From positions 9,797 to 17,441 of the forward strand of contig DYMW01000018.1 in the NCBI GenBank assembly GCA_020721385.1: 7,645 nucleotides of DNA, given 5' to 3'. Positions 6,337 to 7,645 of the stretch are shown one piece after another (the stretch's first letter is position 1; every line of letters begins with the position of its first letter). This stretch comes from Sulfurovum sp. Lineage in GTDB: Bacteria > Campylobacterota > Campylobacteria > Campylobacterales > Sulfurovaceae. The position numbers and the translations under genes were made by a program. The notes beneath the pieces were generated by a model. The model saw nothing but the letters and a program-made list of their open reading frames with translations. It made no database searches and had not been told where the DNA came from.

Positions 6337-7241
6337 ACATCCTCTTCTTCTCCAGTAAAATTGGCTTGATTTAAATAGGCATCGTCATAAGGATCAAAAT
6401 GGGGTGTAATCACCCATCTTTTATTGGGATCAATCAATATAATTTTTCTTTCAATTTCATCTGAAATACGATGAGCATCCAACAAATACATTTTGGGATG
6501 AAACACCAAATGAAACTCAATAAAATTAACACTTCCATCGGTACGTGTTTTGAGCCAATGATGACTGGTTACTTCTGGATGTTGTTCCAATATTGTATTC
6601 ACTTTTTCAACAACCTCATACTCTAAGGCATGATCTAATAAAATGTAAATACCCTCTTCAATAATTTCATACGCTGAATAGATAATATAAACCCCTATCG
6701 CAAAACCAAAAACAGCATCAATAATATCCCAACCTGTTAAATAAACCAAAAATAGAGATATTAAAATCACAGCATTTGACCAAAGGTCGGTTTGATAATG
6801 CAAAGCATCTGATTTAATAACAAGACTGTCTGTCTCTTTTGCAACCTTTAAAAGGTATTGCACCAAGAAAAAAGTAATCACAATTGAAAATATCATCACC
6901 CCTATGGCAGGAGTTAAATGGTTGGTAACTTTTTCATGAATGGCTTTTAAAACTGCTTCATACATAATATAAAGTCCCGAAATCGTAATAACCGTTCCTT
7001 CAATAACAGCTGCAATTGCTTGTGTTTTTCCTTTACCATATTGAAAATCATCGGTCGCTTTCTCTTCAGATTTTTTAATGGCAAAAAAGTTAAAAATAGA
7101 AATAATACTGTCTAGTAAGGAATCAATTGCTGAGGCTAAAACCGCCACTGAACCCGAGGCAATACCTATAATAAATTTAACAAAAACCAAAACAATAGCA
7201 ATACAAGTAGCAACAACTGTTGCACGTTTTTGAGGTGACAT
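6324..7241 (-). CDS. Cation diffusion facilitator (FieF-type Zn/Fe efflux)
   Basis: A 305-residue inner-membrane antiporter expected to expel Zn(II), Fe(II) or similar metals in exchange for protons. Six membrane segments are visible at about 8-28, 33-52, 77-98, 112-133, 154-170 and 173-193, followed by a cytoplasmic ferredoxin-like domain (about 205-290). The transport site is intact: D40 and D44 in AIDSLLDSI (DxxxD) and H148 and D152 in LHYQTD (HxxxD). By alignment to remembered E. coli FieF, the cytoplasmic dimer-interface metal ligands are also kept (H228, H244, H257, H281, D283). The loop site that in E. coli reads DDNHSFGHGK is TDDFQYGKGK here, so its histidines are missing. The start at 7241 has AAGGA 6 bases upstream and a TATAAT box close behind. 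It overlaps hemD by 13 bases at its 3' end. The exact metal cannot be told from sequence. Confidence 0.92.
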   Translation of the reverse strand: MSPQKRATVVATCIAIVLVFVKFIIGIASGSVAVLASAIDSLLDSIISIFNFFAIKKSEEKATDDFQYGKGKTQAIAAVIEGTVITISGLYIMYEAVLKAIHEKVTNHLTPAIGVMIFSIVITFFLVQYLLKVAKETDSLVIKSDALHYQTDLWSNAVILISLFLVYLTGWDIIDAVFGFAIGVYIIYSAYEIIEEGIYILLDHALEYEVVEKVNTILEQHPEVTSHHWLKTRTDGSVNFIEFHLVFHPKMYLLDAHRISDEIERKIILIDPNKRWVITPHFDPYDDAYLNQANFTGEEEDVCLI

Positions 7242-7264
7242 AAAAAATCCTTTCTTTTCCTCGG

Positions 7265-7270
7265 ATTATA
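7265..7270 (-). promoter_or_regulatory. -10 box for the fieF-like/hemD operon
   Basis: TATAAT reads on the minus strand at 7270-7265, 23 bases before the ATG at 7241, predicting a start near 7258 and a very short leader that still holds the AAGGA ribosome binding site. A run of nine A residues on the minus strand lies just upstream of the box (7280-7272). No -35 box is evident, and I see no inverted repeat that would mark a Zur or Fur operator. Confidence 0.5.
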
Positions 7271-7338
7271 CTTTTTTTTTATAAAAGTGATTAGAAGTAT
7301 AAATATATTCACACACTATTATTAACAATAAAAATCAG

Positions 7339-7366
7339 TTTACATTAAATTCAAAAGTTATATAAT
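7339..7366 (+). promoter_or_regulatory. Promoter of the lipoprotein gene
   Basis: The plus strand has TTTACA (7339-7344), five of six matches to the -35 consensus, then 16 bases, then a perfect TATAAT (7361-7366). The predicted start near 7373 gives a leader of about 45 bases. It is the most canonical promoter in the window and sits back to back with the fieF-like promoter, so the 7242-7417 gap is a divergent regulatory region. Confidence 0.6.
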
Positions 7367-7370
7367 AATA

Positions 7371-7395
7371 AATATTAAAAAATATTAAAAAATAT
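7371..7395 (+). repeat. 10-bp tandem repeat in the lipoprotein leader
   Basis: The unit AATATTAAAA occurs twice in a row (7371-7390) and is followed by a partial third copy (AATAT). It covers the predicted transcription start and early leader of the lipoprotein gene. In such AT-rich DNA a short repeat can arise by chance, so any effect on expression is only a possibility. Confidence 0.45.
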
Positions 7396-7417
7396 AGTAA
7401 ATTAAAAAGGAGTTTTT

Positions 7418-7645
7418 ATGTTTAAAAAAACAAAATGGTTATCCATTACCCTAGCATCGCTTTTATTAACTGGTTGTGGAGGTAGCAATGATACCACCAA
7501 CACCATTCCAACAATTATAGAATCAGAGAGTATTACCTCTCCCCTTGTTGAAAATAACACTACTAACACAACTTCACCTGTGGTTATTGAAAACAACACC
7601 ACCAACACAACCCCTCCAACAGTTGAAAACAATACTACTGACACA
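7418..7645 (+). CDS. Partial lipoprotein with ENNTTNTT repeats (cut by window edge)
   Basis: Only the first 76 codons are present; the frame stays open to the right edge, so total length and function are unknown. The N-terminus is a clear lipoprotein signal: positive residues (MFKKTK), hydrophobic core (SITLASLLL), then the lipobox LTGC with the lipidated cysteine at residue 20. There is no Asp right after the cysteine (GGSN follows), which would fit outer-membrane sorting by E. coli rules, though these may not apply here. After it comes a low-complexity Thr/Asn/Pro linker with three imperfect repeats built around ENNTTNTT. The ATG has AAGGAG 5 bases upstream, a strong ribosome binding site, and a good promoter. 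A flexible spacer holding a folded domain away from the membrane is my inference. A reverse-strand open frame over the same bases is only a shadow made by the repeats. Confidence 0.85.
   Translation, partial: MFKKTKWLSITLASLLLTGCGGSNDTTNTIPTIIESESITSPLVENNTTNTTSPVVIENNTTNTTPPTVENNTTDT
7538..7645 (+). repeat. Three imperfect tandem repeats in the lipoprotein gene
   Basis: Residues 41-52 (SPLVENNTTNTT), 53-65 (SPVVIENNTTNTT) and 66-76 (PPTVENNTTDT, cut by the edge) are three diverged copies of 36-39 bases. Codons differ between copies (for example AATAACACTACT against AACAACACCACC), so the copies are old or kept by selection on the protein rather than a fresh DNA-level expansion. More copies may lie beyond the window. 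Confidence 0.75.

Noticed and set aside
7402..7644. Minus-strand open frame of 80 codons rich in Val/Leu repeats.
   Set aside because: It is the reverse shadow of the Thr/Asn repeats of the lipoprotein gene, which has its own promoter, ribosome binding site and lipobox on the plus strand.

Overview
The window looks like a chromosomal stretch from a low-GC member of the Campylobacterota (the former Epsilonproteobacteria). A free-living Sulfurimonas-, Sulfurovum- or Arcobacter-like organism is possible, but I cannot fix the genus from the sequence. The evidence is the AT-rich base composition, tightly packed and overlapping genes, promoters with a clear TATAAT -10 box and usually no good -35 box, and the order purD - RDD protein - lptD - MCE protein, which from memory is a Campylobacterota-type neighbourhood. 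Almost everything is on the minus strand.

Read in the direction of transcription (right to left), the first block is a cation diffusion facilitator (fieF-like, 6324-7241) followed by uroporphyrinogen-III synthase (hemD, 5692-6336). Their coding regions overlap by 13 bases, so they are probably co-transcribed. A 365-base gap follows (5327-5691). It is not empty: about 5465-5662 is distinctly richer in G+C than the genes around it, has a TATAAT box just upstream, and folds on the minus strand into a long interrupted rod with a large central loop. I interpret this as a 6S RNA (ssrS) candidate. A second TATAAT box at 5409-5414 probably drives the operon behind it.

That operon is purD (4049-5326, GTG start), an RDD membrane protein (3613-4047), lptD (1527-3620) and an MCE/MlaD-type protein (59-1522). 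The junctions are a 1-base gap, an 8-base overlap and a 4-base gap. It joins one purine-biosynthesis enzyme to outer-membrane construction: LptD inserts lipopolysaccharide, and the MCE protein probably moves phospholipid or another lipid between the membranes. The MCE protein is long for its class: after its one MCE domain it has a long helical stretch and then a beta-strand-rich C-terminal domain.

At the right edge, transcribed the other way, is the start of a lipoprotein gene (7418 to beyond the window). It has a good promoter, ribosome binding site and lipobox, followed by imperfect ENNTTNTT repeats. It is cut by the window edge. I see no CRISPR array, insertion sequence, tRNA or rRNA gene.
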